Source of the DNA: Tridacna crocea
Taxonomy: Eukaryota; Mollusca; Bivalvia; Cardiida; Cardiidae
Assembly: GCA_943736015.1 (NCBI GenBank)
Contig: OX031070.1
Coordinates: 41,750,173 to 41,814,172, forward strand
Length of the DNA: 64,000 nucleotides
Direction of reading: 5' to 3'
Shown here: piece after piece, positions 21,075 to 32,133 of the stretch
Position numbering within the stretch: position 1 is the first letter of the stretch
Layout of the letters: each line of letters starts with the position of its first letter
The notes under the pieces: model-generated
Database searches by the model: none
Seen by the model: the letters and a program-made list of their open reading frames with translations, nothing else
Told to the model about the DNA's origin: nothing
Translations under genes and position numbers: made by a program

Positions 21075-21295
21075 CCCTTTACCCCATGAGGCATTTCTAT
21101 GGTATCTCTAAATGACCCTAGATAATAGGATGAAGCAGTTCCTTATATGTATATGACACCTTTTGATAGCATAGAAAACATTGTGACAAAAGGTGAAATT
21201 GCTCGTCACGAGCATTTTCATCTTTTGCCACAATGTTTTCCAAAGGCTCCTACAAGCAGTGCATAGAAATGAGTATCTATGGAGTAAAGGGTTAA
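21071..21295 (-). mobile_element. Family B MITE, complete
   Basis: TTAACCCTTTACCCCATGAGG ... CTATGGAGTAAAGGGTTAA. Loop CTCGTCACGAG is perfectly symmetric. Confidence 0.85.
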
Positions 21296-21521
21296 AGCGT
21301 TTATCCTTCATTCATCTCCCAAATAGTTGGACATGTTTGGAGCACCCAAATTTTCAAGAAAAATATTGTGACCAATGGCAGTTTTATATAGAAACACAGT
21401 TTTCAACTATTATGCAAAGACTTTGTTTTAAATCCAATGCTTGATTATCTTCAGTCATGCACCATTGCTCAGATTACTTGGTGTTTCCTGATATTTTGCG
21501 GTTGAATCCAAATTATGCAAA

Positions 21522-21751
21522 TTAACCCATTACCACACTATCCCTTCTTTTGACGCCCCTGAGAAAGAAGCCTTTTGAAAACACTGTGGGAAAAGGAGAA
21601 AATGCTGGTAACCAGCATTTTCTCCTTTTTCCGACAGTGTTTTCTACACTTCCCAGAACAAATTTCAATTTTTCAGTCACCTTTATTTTGTCGTCTGCAA
21701 AAGCTTTCAATTTGAACTAGTCTGTAATTTTCTCGTGTGGTTAAGAGTTAA
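21522..21751 (+). mobile_element. Family A MITE, complete
   Basis: CACTGTG / GACAGTG paired change in the outer core; both TTAAs present. Confidence 0.85.
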
Positions 21752-21828
21752 GTGAAGGGTAGAATGGAGACAACTACCTGGCCTTTATCAATGGTCAAGG
21801 TGTTAGGACAATCCAATTTGACTATGTC

Positions 21829-22062
21829 TTCACCCTTTACCAAATAATCCTGTGCTGTGTTGACCTTCAGGGAGAAAGCTCCTGAAAACATTGTGGGAAA
21901 AGGAGAAAATGCTGGTAACCAGCATTTTCTCCTTTTTCCACTATGTTTTCTACTCTTTTTATCAAGTCAAAAGACAATTTCGGATCACATTGTATTTGTT
22001 AGATCTGCAAATGTGTTTAATTTCGGACAAGTGTGAAATTTTGTGGTCTGGTTAAGGGCTAA
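21829..22062 (+). mobile_element. Family A MITE, decayed ends
   Basis: Core strong (21887-21952); left TTAA is TTCA, right end GGTTAAGGGCTAAG. Confidence 0.75.
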
Positions 22063-22260
22063 GTGACCATTGGCTATTTGGTTTGCTGTAAATCTTCTAA
22101 AATTGAGCCTGGTCAGAATTTAGAATGGGGAAAAAAAATGGATTTCTTTATTAAAGATCTTTTAAATCTCGACTGCTGTGATTGCCCTAGGCAGTCAAAG
22201 TTTCTTTTTTTGGTATCAATGAATAGAAAATTTTTTTTTTTCACAACAGTTGATTGACTT

Positions 22261-22491
22261 TTAACTCTTTACCTAACTGCTAAATTTTAGACTTGTTGAA
22301 ATTGAATGTGCAACAACGGAATTATAATGACTTAGAATTTGAAGTTTGCATTTAGAAGGGTAGAAAACATTGTGGGAAAAGGAGGATATGCTGGTTACCA
22401 TCATATTCTTCTTTTCCTGCATTTTTTTTTCACAAGGCTTCTATCTCAGGGTCATGAAAACCAGAGAATTTTTTTTTTTGTAAAGGGTTAC
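22261..22491 (-). mobile_element. Family A MITE, diverged
   Basis: Left TTAA present; core GGAGGATATGCTGGTTACC / CATATTCTTC. The changed bases GATATG / CATATTC are paired. Confidence 0.75.
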
Positions 22492-22693
22492 TTTAAGAAA
22501 TAAGCATTCATAACATTATGTCTGCAAAAGTCTTTTTTAAGTTTGTGAAAAGTCAGGATTGAGTGGTAAATGCATAACTCTTCATTTAGAATTGTTTCTA
22601 ATTTGAACTGGTCTAAAAATGTGTCACTGGGTAAAAATTTAATGAATGTGCTATAGGTTAGATGTATGGTGCTACCAGAACACATGAGTGTGT

Positions 22694-22886
22694 CAGGGAT
22701 CCAGATAACAGGAAGTAGTTATGCATTTAATCCTTTTTAACTACTTTTAATCCTATTTTGTTGGTTCTCATGAGAACCGTCAAATTAAGACGATTCTCAT
22801 GAGTACAAATGACAGAAGGATTGATGGAAAATTGTGGGCTTTTTTCAGTACTTAAATCAAATTCCTACCTCTTATCTGGAACACTG
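22694..22886. mobile_element. Family D fold-back element, diverged
   Basis: Inverted ends CAGGGATCCAGATAACAGG / CCTCTTATCTGGAACACTG with inner palindrome GGTTCTCATGAGAACCG / GATTCTCATGAGTAC. Two closer copies lie at 40237 and 47851. Confidence 0.6.
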
Positions 22887-23194
22887 AAGTTTGGCATTGT
22901 TTACTTGGAACATCAACGGAGGCTGTTATTTTGTACGGAGGGAAAAGTGTGAAAGAAACAGTTGCCTGAGGTGTCAAAAGTGAGGGGTGTACATGTGGAT
23001 TCTCCCCTTCTGAAGTACTGAAGTGGAAATGAATAGTTCCACAGGCTTCAAGTCAAAAGCATTGCGATGAAAGATTGATCGTCAAGGTGATAACTTGGCC
23101 ATAATATTCATTTTGGCTTGAAGAAAAAAAGCTGTTATGAGATGTATATGCTGTATAAAATTTCTGACCATAGTACATGTATTTAAGCGTATAT

Positions 23195-23395
23195 TATCTC
23201 TTTACCAAACAACGAAGTCTTACACTTGTCCAGATTGAAAGCAGTTGCAGACAACAAAATAAAGTAGACTCAAAAATTGAAAATTGACTTTGGAAGAATA
23301 GAAAACATTGTGGGAAAAAGAGAAAATGCTGGTTACCAGCATTTTCTACTTTTCCCACAATGTTTTCAGAATGCCTCTTCCTCTGGGTTGAATTT
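23195..23395 (-). mobile_element. Family A MITE, right end missing
   Basis: Core near perfect; ends at CCTCTGGGTTG and runs into a short plus-type end fragment. Confidence 0.7.
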
Positions 23396-23402
23396 GGACA
23401 AG

Positions 23403-23634
23403 TCTTTACCAAACGAAGGAAACATTAGACTTGTCCAAATTCAAAGTATTTGCAGACGACAAAATAAATATGACTGAAACAGTGAAATGGATTTTTGGAA
23501 GGGTAGAAAACATTGTGGAAAAAGGAAAAAAAAATGCTGATTTTTTACCAGCAGTTCTCCTTTTCCTACAATGTTTTCAAAAAGGCTTTTTTTTCAGGTT
23601 TGTTAGAACTCGGGATTGTGTGGTAAAGAGTTAA
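23403..23634 (-). mobile_element. Family A MITE, complete
   Basis: Expanded loop with extra Ts and As. Right TTAA present; left TTAA lost. A right-arm fragment follows (23640-23720). Confidence 0.75.
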
Positions 23635-23924
23635 GGCATACTTGTTCTGATTTTTGATTTGTCGGTTTCGGATATTCTGAATTTGGTAGAGTCTAAAACA
23701 TGTTATTTTGGAGAAGGGTTAAAAGACAAGTAGCAGCTGATAAGCCCAGTAGAACAGGTACATGTTTACTTCATTTGATACTGATAAGCTCTCATCTGGC
23801 AGGGTTTTGGTGGTTACATATTTTTGGAACATTACATTTATGTATATATTGTTGCATCCATGTAAGCTGCCATAATCTGTAAGCAGTGTTGAACATTTTC
23901 TGGAAGCAAATCAGCAAATATCCG

Positions 23925-24087
23925 GTTACCACACAATCCCTACTTTTGACGACCCTGAGAAAGAAGCCTTTCGAAAACATTGTTGGAAAAGGAGAAAATG
24001 CTGTCAACCAGCATTTTCTCCTTTTCCCACAATGTTTTCTACCCTTTACAAAACAAATTTAACATTTTCAGTCACTTTTATTTTGTT
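23925..24087 (+). mobile_element. Family A MITE, right end truncated
   Basis: Stops after CTTTTATTTTGTTG and joins unrelated sequence; core intact. Confidence 0.7.
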
Positions 24088-24162
24088 GAACAGCTAGCTA
24101 AATCCTAAGGTAGAATGGTTCTTGAACATGGAGAATATTTACCAAAACAATTTGGCTCCTGT

Positions 24163-24222
24163 CATCCATCCTTCCTTCCATCCTTCCATCCATCCATCCA
24201 TCCATCCATCCATCCATCCATC
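24163..24222. repeat. (CATC)n microsatellite
   Basis: About 15 units with two CTTC interruptions at the start. Confidence 0.9.
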
Positions 24223-24224
24223 TG

Positions 24225-24836
24225 GGTGTCCGTCCATTAGTCCATACAAGCTATATACTTGTGTTGCTCCTGGCCAAAGGAGGTCCCCTATTGTATTTGG
24301 ATCATACATATCAGAGGTCAAGGTCACAGGTGAACTTTCTAACTAATTCACTGTTTGACCTGAGATCCTGAAACTGTATCTAAGTGTTGCTCATGATCCA
24401 AGGAGGTGTCTTATTGTTTTGAGGTCTTATGGGTCAAATTGGTCAAGGTAACGGGTAAAATTTGAATGATAATCCCTTCCATGCTCTTTCTTAGTAGCTA
24501 TTCAACCTAGGACCATGAAACTTGGTTCATATGAAGTGCCCTATTGTTTTGGGATCACATACGCCGCCAAAGCCCGGCCAAGATGCTGAATAGCATTGTT
24601 TGAAAAGTGTTTCAATAGTCTTGCTCAAAGACTGTTTGACCTAGGACCATGAAACTTTATACACGGGTTGTCCATGACCCAAGGAGGTGTCCTATTGTGT
24701 TTGTGTGACATTAGTCAAAGGTTAAGGTCAAAAATGTTCTTTGTTTTGGAGCTCATTTCAAGTCTGATAGTGCTACTTCAGTGACAAGGTGCTGGTGGGG
24801 GTGGGGGGTTATTAGTCAGCTTTGTAACAGTTCTAG
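24225..24836 (+). repeat. Diverged tandem units ending in a GTAACAGTTCTAGTT motif
   Basis: TGACCTAGGACCATGAAACTT-like segments recur near 24355, 24504 and 24637 together with CCAAGGAGGTGTCCTATTG. The 3' end TGTAACAGTTCTAGTT matches TGTGACAGCTCTAGTT at 43460, suggesting the same element family as 43289 and 54963. Confidence 0.5.
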
Positions 24837-24857
24837 TTAAGACAGTGCAAAGTTTCC

Positions 24858-25014
24858 TTAACCCTGCGATACAAAGATCTTTTGGAAACATTGTGGGAAA
24901 AGGATAAAATGCTGATAGCCAGTACTTATCCATTTCCTACAGAGTTTTCTACCCTTCTAAGACAAATTGCATTATTGAGTCCACATTTGATTCATTGTCT
25001 GCAAATGCTTTTTA
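24858..25014 (+). mobile_element. Family A MITE, right end replaced
   Basis: TTAA and decayed core present; breaks off at GCAAATGCTTTT, where the A2 copy begins. Confidence 0.6.
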
Positions 25015-25243
25015 CTCTTACCCTTTTCCAGACAAGCCCTTGTTTTTACGTGTCTGCAGTACAAGTCTTTTAAAAACACTGTGGGAAAAGGAGAAATTAC
25101 TCGTAATGAGCAATTTCTCCTTTTCCCACAGTGTTTTCTACCCATTTGGAGAACTTTTCTGTCATTTTTATCAAATTTGAAATTGTCGTCTGCAAACACT
25201 TTAGTTTCGAAAAATCTAAAATTTGTCGTTTGGGAAAGGGATA
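25015..25243 (+). mobile_element. A2-type MITE, complete
   Basis: CCCTTTTCCAGACAAGCCC ... GTTTGGGAAAGGGATAG. Core GGAGAAATTACTCG / GAGCAATTTCTCC. Near-identical left arm to 6852-7079. Confidence 0.8.
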
Positions 25244-25254
25244 GGGGACACCAG

Positions 25255-25338
25255 AAGCTGTTGTGGACAGTGTAGATCAAAATCAGACTGCACAGAGCAT
25301 GCAGTCTAATCTCTGATCCACGCTATCCAGTGCTTTAA
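25255..25338. mobile_element. Family C MITE, core only
   Basis: GGACAGTGTAGATCAAAATC / CTAATCTCTGATCCACGC palindrome, then TTAA. Confidence 0.6.
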
Positions 25339-25563
25339 CCCATTCCCACACAATCCCGACTTTTAACGACCCTGAGAAATAAGCCTTTTAAAAAGATGGT
25401 GGGAAAAGGAGAAAATGCTGGTAACCAGCATTTTCTCCTTTTCCCACAATGTTTTCTACCCATTCCAAAACAAGGTTCAATATTTTAGCCACATTTATTT
25501 TGTCATCTGCAAATGCTTTTGATTTGGACAAGTCTACAATTTTGTTGTTTGGTAACGAGTTAA
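25335..25563 (+). mobile_element. Family A MITE, complete
   Basis: Both TTAAs; left outer core base changes (AAGATGGTGGG). Confidence 0.85.
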
Positions 25564-25672
25564 TTATTCCAGATTCTGACTGAAGTCTCATTTTGATCTT
25601 ATACCAAAAATGTATTAATTTTTTGTAGCCTTTTCAGATATGCAATTAATTCAGTAATGAAATAGTTAATCA

Positions 25673-25894
25673 TTAACTCTTTGCCGAACAATCTCGACTT
25701 AACAACCCTGAGACACAAGCCTTTTGAAAACATTGTGTGAAAAGGAGAAAATGCTGGTAACCAGCATTTTCTCCTTTTCCCACAATGTTTTCTACTCTTC
25801 TAAAATCAAATTTCAATATCTGAAGTTTACTTTGTCGTTTGCAAATGCTTTCAATTTGGACAAGTCTAAAATTTTGCAGTTTGGTTAAGGATAA
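25673..25894 (+). mobile_element. Family A MITE, complete
   Basis: Core intact (GTGTGAAAAGG); right end GGTTAAGGATAA. A right-arm fragment with GTTTGGCAAAGAG follows to 25936. Confidence 0.8.
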
Positions 25895-25935
25895 CCTAAC
25901 ATGGATCAGTATTAATTTTGTTGTTTGGCAAAGAG

Positions 25936-26165
25936 TGAACCCTTTACTCCATAGATACTCATTTTGACATACCAACAACAGACAGCTTTTGAAAACATTG
26001 TAGGAAAAGGAGAAATTGCTCGTAACGAGCAATTTCTCCTTTTCCCACAATGTTTTCTACCCAATCAAAAATTTTTATCCTCATTTGTCCATATTTTTGA
26101 CATCATATCTTTATTTGCCGCTGAAATGGAAGAGCTTCAAATTGGCATATTAGGTAAAGGGTTAA
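25936..26165 (+). mobile_element. A/B hybrid MITE
   Basis: The left end CCCTTTACTCCATAGATAC is family B; the core GGAGAAATTGCTCGTAACGAG is the A2 core. The right arm ends TTAGGTAAAGGGTTAA and matches neither family closely. Confidence 0.65.
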
Positions 26166-26761
26166 GTTAAAGATTTGCAAGGTTTGGTGTTTCTGTACTA
26201 CAAGAGAAGTACATTTCCGTAATGTAGCACACTTGGGAAAAACTGCTATTGTGTAAAAGTTCTGTCATGGCTTGGAGATGCTCGTTAATTCATATTAATT
26301 ATCATTGATCGTTAGATCTGAAGTAATGGTGGTTTTATGTGACAAGAAATACCTTTTATTTTCCAAGCACACTTAGTATATAATTGTTTTCTTGCCATGC
26401 TGTATTTCTCGGAATGCACTGGAGTTTTGATCGTAGCATCTCTTGCTAGTATTTTTTATGGCTGCACGTTCTCTTTATTCTTTTGTTTGTACTCACTTCT
26501 GTAGATATTTGTACTATTTATGTGTATTTTTGTGTTTGTTTGTGTGAAAATGTGGTTAACTCATTACCACTTACAGAATTGCAGCTTACTTCTTTTTTGT
26601 CTGACGGGAAACTGCTTAAAAAAACATTAAGGCACATGGAAAAACTGCTTTATATAAATGTGTGCTCAGTGTGGGTACACTGCAAACTTATTTCTGGCCA
26701 TTACAACTGGTACATAACGGCTATATTGCAACTGTCTTACTTTATCGAAAGGTGCATTTTA
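26166..26761. other. No recognised feature
   Basis: Apart from a 25-bp family A end fragment near 26555, no repeat, exon or motif was found. A 102-codon frame (26483-26791) has no similarity I recognise. Confidence 0.35.
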
Positions 26762-27067
26762 ATAACTATAGCACAAAATCTTGAGTTTTAATGATCTTGA
26801 GCTAGAGAAAGAAGCCTTTCGATTCCAAACGTTGTGGGAAAAGGAAAAAAAATGCTGGTATAAACCACTCGGGTTCAAATTGAAAGCATTTGCAGATGAC
26901 AAAATAAATTTGACTGAAAGATTTAAAATGGGTTTGGGAATGGTAGGAAACATTGTGGTAAAAGGAGAAAAAGGTGGTTACCAGCATTTTCTCCTTTTCC
27001 CACATTGTTTTCTAAAGGCTTCTTTCTCAGAGTCGTCAAAAGTAGGGATTGTATGGTAATGGGTTAA
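26762..27067. mobile_element. Two family A copies joined head to head
   Basis: A plus left half (to GGAAAAAAAATGCTGGT, about 26858) is fused to a minus copy starting within its arm at TTCAAATTGAAAGC (26875) that runs to TTAA 27067 with an intact core. Confidence 0.7.
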
Positions 27068-27330
27068 CACCATACAGATGAATCAAATTTTTGTATGTAG
27101 TCGACTGGCAGCGAAAAAAAAGTAACTTGATGGTTGTAATGAGTTCACAAAAGGATCTCTTTTGAGCTTTCCATGAATATTTGATAAATTGTGATAATTT
27201 TTCACAACAGAAATGTCTGACATTGTTTAGTTTTGCTGAAATATTAAATGAAAATCCCTAACAAAGCTCAAGCCCGCAGCGGGCGGCTTTGAAAATAAAT
27301 CGTCATATCTGAATGATAAATGTCTTTGTA
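27068..27330. other. No recognised feature
   Basis: Contains AAGCCCGCAGCGGGCGGCTTT (27271-27291), a CG-rich imperfect palindrome of unknown meaning. Confidence 0.3.
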
Positions 27331-27495
27331 TAACCCTTTACTATGTAATCCAGAGTTTTAATGATCCTTTGGAAGAAGCCTTTTTGAAAACATTGTAGGA
27401 AGAGGAGAAAATGCTGGCACCCAGCATTTTTCTCCTTTTCCCACAATGTTTTCATCCCTTCTAAAGGCTTTTTCTTTAGAGTTTTTGAGTCCAAG
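27331..27495 (+). mobile_element. Family A MITE, truncated
   Basis: Left end and core present (GGCACCCAGC loop); right side breaks after GAGTCCAAGC. Confidence 0.65.
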
Positions 27496-27512
27496 CTATT
27501 ATTTTTTGCCTG

Positions 27513-27743
27513 TTAACTCTTTACCAGAGGACAAAAGTTTAGACTATTCTAAGTTGAGAGCATTTGCAGACAACAAAATAAACATGTCTAGATATTAGAT
27601 ATTTGCTTTGGGAATAGTAGAAAACATTGTGGGAAAAGGAGAAAAATGCTGGTTACCAGCGTTTTCTCCTTTTCCCCTCAGTTTTTCAAAAGGCCCTTTC
27701 CATAGGGTCTTTTAAAAGTCAGCATTTTGTGGTAAAGAGTTAA
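27513..27743 (-). mobile_element. Family A MITE, complete
   Basis: Both TTAAs; core with one inserted A in the left arm. Confidence 0.85.
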
Positions 27744-27778
27744 AGCTTTGAATTTGGGTAAGTCTAAAATTCTGATAA

Positions 27779-28622
27779 GGCCAAATAAAAAAATATGTGT
27801 GGTTCAGGTTACAATGGCCAAAAAAATTAGGGTAGGTAGGTAGGGAATTTTTTTTTTTTAAATGTCGATTTTTTTTGTTCTATCACATGTTTGTTAGATA
27901 TTGAACTGTTTCAATAAACCACTGTTCGAGAGTGCAATTAAGAGGGAAGGGAGGGGGGGCAAGACAGAAGAAAGGGGAGAGGTGGGGAAGTGCACTGGCT
28001 CATATTGACTGCAAAGAGTCTTGACTTAGTGTCTGCGTCCAATGCACAACCTTTCCCCCAAGATTAGCCCTAGATAGAGATGAAAAAATACATAAATCAT
28101 AATGAATAAAAATGATTCACAAATACGGAGCACCATTACATATGTACCTCTTTTTCTTCCTTCTTCCCCAACACGATAAACTCGGCTTTGGTAGTTGATT
28201 TGGCAGCCGAGTCAAGAAATTTGGCCCTGTCGATTGGGGGATGGTAAAAGTAGCAAATATCTCTCATGCTCATTCCATTTGAAAAGGGCCTGAGCTCGTT
28301 CGTTCCGCCCGAGATGTGTGAACATTTTTTGACCGTCACTTTCAATATCGAGGTGGCCATATTGATCTGACAGCATGTTAGAGTGGTTGAACGCTTGCTC
28401 AAATACTCCGTTACACAACAAAAATCGATACAAGCGTCTCAGAGAGCTCGACCGTGCAAGAAAGACAACTCTTGCATTTTCTAAAGGCCGAACCGATTCG
28501 CCCCCAAAAAGTTCGAACTTTTTTTAAAAAAAGATTTTTTTTTTTGAAAAAAAATTAGGGTCGGCTCCTTTCAGCTGGGGACGGTGGGGTAACCTGAACC
28601 ACACATATTTTTTTATTTGGCC
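27779..28622. mobile_element. PIF/Harbinger-like non-autonomous element with 34-bp perfect TIRs
   Basis: GGCCAAATAAAAAAATATGT... (27779-27812) is exactly inverted at 28589-28622. TAA flanks both sides (GATAA / TAAAGGG), and removing the insert restores GATAAAGGG. GGCC termini and a 3-bp TAA duplication fit PIF/Harbinger. The interior has G- and A-rich runs near the ends and a more balanced middle. A minus-strand 88-codon frame (28136-28402) overlaps a 73-codon one in another frame. I do not recognise either; they may be transposase remnants. The target site is a decayed family A right end. Confidence 0.7.
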
Positions 28623-28729
28623 TAAAGGGAGAACTCTTTCCCAAATGACACATATTATTATAGGTTCTTTTATACTGAAAGTAAGTGCAGCCAATACATA
28701 TGTAATTATTCTGAATTGGAGGTTGTGAC

Positions 28730-29033
28730 CTCTTCATGTTGAAAATATTCTTGGAAAAGGTGACAAAGCTGGTTACCAGCACTTTCATCTTTTCCCATAA
28801 TGTTTCTTTTAACGGCCATCTTATTGAGAGTTGATAAAATATGTGTGGAAAAAACCTTTTGAAAACATTGTGGGAAATGTAGAAAATGCTGGTAACCAGC
28901 ATTTTCTCCTATTTCCACAATGTTTTCTACCCTTCCAAAAGCATTTTTCAATTTTCGAGCCAAATTCATTTTGCGCCTGCAATTGCTTTCAATTGGGAAA
29001 AGTCTAGAATTTTGTCTTTTGGTAAAGGGTTAA
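28730..29033 (+). mobile_element. Family A remnants: lone palindrome, then a left-truncated copy
   Basis: 28738-28805 is a palindrome with changed arms (GGTGACAAAGCTGG / CCAGCACTTTCATC). 28850-29033 keeps core and right end (CTTTTGGTAAAGGGTTAA). Confidence 0.65.
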
Positions 29034-29258
29034 CCCTTTACTCCATAGATGCTCATTTCAGTGCATTGCTTGTAGGAGCCTTTGGAAAACATTTTGGCAA
29101 AAGATGAAATTGCTCGTGATGAGCAATTTTATCTTTTGCCACAATGTTTTATATGCTATCAAAAGGTGTCATATACACATAAGAAACAGCTTCATCCTTG
29201 CTGTTATTTAGGGTCAGTTAGAGATACAATAGAAATGCCTTATGGGGTAAAGGGTTAA
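29030..29258 (+). mobile_element. Family B MITE, complete
   Basis: TTAACCCTTTACTCCATAG ... GCCTTATGGGGTAAAGGGTTAA. Core loop CTCGTGATGAG. Shares TTAA with the preceding family A end. Confidence 0.85.
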
Positions 29259-29434
29259 ATACAAAGCATTTGCAGACAGTATGATAAAAGTGACTCAAAA
29301 CTGGAATCTAGACAATATCATTGGAAAGGGAGAAAGTGTTGGTTACCAGCATTTTCTCCTTTTCCCTCAATGTTTTCATAAGTCTTGGTATTCCCAAGGG
29401 TTGCTAAAACTTGGGACTTTGTGGTAAAGGATTG
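29259..29434 (-). mobile_element. Family A MITE, left-truncated
   Basis: Begins at ATACAAAGCATTTGCAGAC right after the family B TTAA; core and right end present. Confidence 0.65.
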
Positions 29435-29692
29435 AATTATGACTGTCTATAATATTCTAAAGTTGTATAATCATTGTAAATACCCTACAGACCAAATTCT
29501 TCGTTGGATAATCCATTCATAAAACAAAAGCCCTGTGATATGCGAGCTGATGAAATATTTTAATATCTGTACACACTGTCAGATAAAAGGTAGATTGATT
29601 AGATTGATCAAGGATATTGTCAATATGTGTTGACCCTTGTCTCTATATGCAAGTTTCGGAATTTCCGACTCTTTACGGCATAATTCCATGAA

Positions 29693-29921
29693 TTAACCCA
29701 TTACCACACAATCTCTACTTTTGACGCCCCTGAGAAAGAAGGCTTTAGAAAACATTGTGGGAAAAGGAGAAAATGCTGGTTACCAGCATTTTCTCCTTTT
29801 CCCACAATTTTTTCTACCCTTCGCAAAACAAATTTCAAAATTTCAGTTAATTTTCTTTTGTCGTCTGCAAATGCTTTCAATTTGGACCAGTCTAAAATTT
29901 TGTCGTTTGGTAATGGGTTAA
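29693..29921 (+). mobile_element. Family A MITE, complete
   Basis: The loop reads GGTTACC in a plus-end copy (flipped core). The preceding GACTCTTTACGGCATAATTC is a family A left-end remnant cut near its internal TTAA. Confidence 0.85.
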
Positions 29922-30034
29922 GCAGATGAAATACATATTTTGATATCTGTCTACATTATCAGATAAAGGTTGATTGATTAGGTTGATCATGATATTGTCA
30001 ATAAACTGTACATGTACATGATTGTGCTGACGCG

Positions 30035-30262
30035 TGACTCATTACCAAACGACAATATTTTAGGCTTGTCCATATTCAAAGCATTTGCAGATGACAAAAT
30101 AAAAGTGACTGAAAATTTGAGATTTGTTTTGTGAAGGGGAGAAAACATTGTGGGAAAAGGAGAAGATGCTGGTTACCAGCATTTTCTTCTTTTCCCACAA
30201 TTTTTTCTAAAGGCTTCTTTCTAAGGGGCATCAAAAGTAGGGATTGTGTGGTAGTGGGTTAA
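30035..30262 (-). mobile_element. Family A MITE, complete
   Basis: Left TTAA lost (TGACTCATTACC), right TTAA present; core with TTCTTCTTTTCCC. Confidence 0.8.
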
Positions 30263-30313
30263 CACTCTCTATGCAAATTTTAGAACTATGACTCTTTACA
30301 ACGCAATCCCATT

Positions 30314-30554
30314 TTAACTTGATCTTTACCAAATGATGAATTATTGGACTGGACCAAATTGAAAGCATTTGCAGACAATAAAATAAACGTGACTGAAAAC
30401 TTGAAATTTTGTTTGGGAAGGGTAGAAAACATAGTGGGAAAAGGAGAAAATGCTGGTTAACTGGTTAACTGCATTTTCTCCTTTTCCCACAATGTTTTCA
30501 AGAGCTGTCTTTCTCGGGGTCATCAAAAAGTGGGATTTTCTGGTAAAGGGTTAA
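30314..30554 (-). mobile_element. Family A MITE with expanded loop
   Basis: The loop GGTTAACTGGTTAACTGC carries a duplicated GGTTAACT, placing two TTAAs at the tip of the palindrome. Confidence 0.8.
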
Positions 30555-30700
30555 CTCATTACCAAATGACAAAATTTTATACCAGTCCAATTTGAAAGCA
30601 TTAATTTTGTAGATGACTTGAATATATAGATCTAGCTTTAATTTGTTATCTGCTTTCATTTAGAAAATTCCAAAATGTTTGTCATTTGGTAGAGTTGAAG
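30551..30700. mobile_element. Family A derivative with two right-type arms and no core
   Basis: Inverted right arm (CAAAATTTTATACCAGTCC) faces a right arm (CTGCTTTCATTTAGAAAATTCC) with only a short spacer between. Confidence 0.5.
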
Positions 30701-31371
30701 ATTATTTCTTATTGTTTTATAGGGGTGTATTGTTTTATAGGGGTGTTTTCAAAATGGTCGGCTGCATTTTTGTTTCCCGAACTAATGACTGAAATGGGAA
30801 AATGACCTTTTCACCTTGGGTTATGAATTTTCACATATAAATGTTAGTTCACCGAAGGAAATTGAGGGGCTTTTTAAAAACTGATTTGTTGTTTAACTAA
30901 CAGAAAATGTGTCTAATTGATGTTTTTATGCCTTTCTAATGTGAGAGTGTATGTTATGAAAGGAACAATTTCACTGGTTAAACTGGGATGAATTGTAAAT
31001 CACAGTTTTCAAAGGAACAAAATGTGGGAATTTTTCAAAATCTGACTTTGACATTGTTAAGTTAACCCATTACCAAACAATCTGAAGTTGAGCTTGGGGC
31101 CTCCAGGATACATGTCTGTGACTGGTAAACACTAAAATAACATTCAGTCAGTCATCAGGAATTAACTTCCTTTTTCCAAGACCTGTATGTAATATTGAAT
31201 AAGCTACCTACCTCAACAGGGACTGACAAGGAAACAGGGGAAGCAGTCTATGGCTTAAATATAATGTGGAGGACGGCATAACCTGTCATTTTGGGATCAA
31301 ATCGGCTCAAAATTGCAATCCTGAAAAAGATTTTAGCCCTCCGTAATCCTGTACCATAAGTATCTTGTTGT
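30701..31371. other. Mostly unrecognised sequence
   Basis: Contains a tandem TGTTTTATAGGGGTG duplication (30714-30745) and a family A end fragment at 31063-31095. No exon signal. Confidence 0.35.
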
Positions 31372-31551
31372 TTAACCTATCACCACTCAATCCCTATTTT
31401 TGACAACCCTGACCAGCATTTTCTCCTTTTCCCACAATGTTTTCTACCCTATCATAGACAGAAATCATCTTTTCACCAAGGGTTTAATTGTCATCTGCAA
31501 ATGCTTTTAATTCGGTCTAGTCCAAAAGTTTGTCATTTGGGAAAGGCTTAA
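31372..31551 (+). mobile_element. Family A MITE, left palindrome arm deleted
   Basis: CAACCCTGACCAGCATTTTC: the left arm and loop are gone. Both TTAAs present. Confidence 0.75.
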
Positions 31552-31841
31552 AACTTCTTGATTATAAATCAGATTGTGAAGTAAAGGGTAAAATTAAAAA
31601 TATAGAATGTTTACAGCTTGACTCGGCATTTGATGTTTGTTTGTCGGTTACAGGTGACTGCCTGTGTTACATGAAATTTGCATTAGATCGAGCTGAGGTG
31701 AACCATTTCCGCGTTGAATCAGGATTTTCCCACGTTTACTTCAATTTTGGTGTTGCGAATTCGGGTTTTTCTTTAGCTGCTTTTCTTGGTGTATCTTTGG
31801 CCTGCATTTTTAGTTTGATCTGTATCTGCTTTTAAACTGTT

Positions 31842-32071
31842 TTAACTCATTACCACACAAGAAAGTTTTAGACTAGTTGAAATTAAAAGCATTTGCAGAC
31901 AACAAAGTAAATGTGACTGAAACACAGAAATTTGATTTTGAAAGGGTAGAAAACATTGCGAGAAAAGGAGAAAATGTTGGCTACTAGTATATTCTCCTTT
32001 TCACACAATGTTTTCAAAAGGCTTTTTTCTCAGGGTCGTTAAAAGTCTGGATCATGTGGTTAGGGGGTTAA
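31842..32071 (-). mobile_element. Family A MITE, complete
   Basis: Both TTAAs; loop GTTGGCTACTAGTAT is diverged. Confidence 0.8.
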
Positions 32072-32133
32072 CTCTTTACCTCTTAAGTTAACCCCTTAAC
32101 CACATATTACTGAGTTTTTACAATGCTGGGAGA
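32072..32133 (+). mobile_element. Family A left-end remnants
   Basis: TTAACCCCTTAACCACATATTACTG and GAGTTTTTACAATGC mark an older plus copy invaded by the next one. Confidence 0.5.

Larger units (their letters stand above)
29548..30316. repeat. Diverged segmental duplication broken by two family A copies
   Basis: GCTGATGAAATATTTTAATA ... GATATTGTCAATATG (29548-29625) recurs at 29922-30002 as GCAGATGAAATACATATTTT ... GATATTGTCAATAAAC. CTCTATATGCAAGTTTCGG ... GACTCTTTACGGC (29642-29681) recurs at 30266-30304. One family A copy lies between the units, and a second interrupts the second unit. Confidence 0.7.

Noticed and set aside
24139-24327. [14 protein letters not shown] frame
   Set aside because: Reverse translation of the CATC microsatellite.
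28136-28433. Host gene on the minus strand
   Set aside because: Lies wholly between the 34-bp TIRs of a transposon, has overlapping frames and no recognisable domain.
31530-31835. 101-codon plus frame with hydrophobic C-terminus
   Set aside because: Begins inside a family A end, has no splice support that yields a known protein, and the upstream part is repeat.
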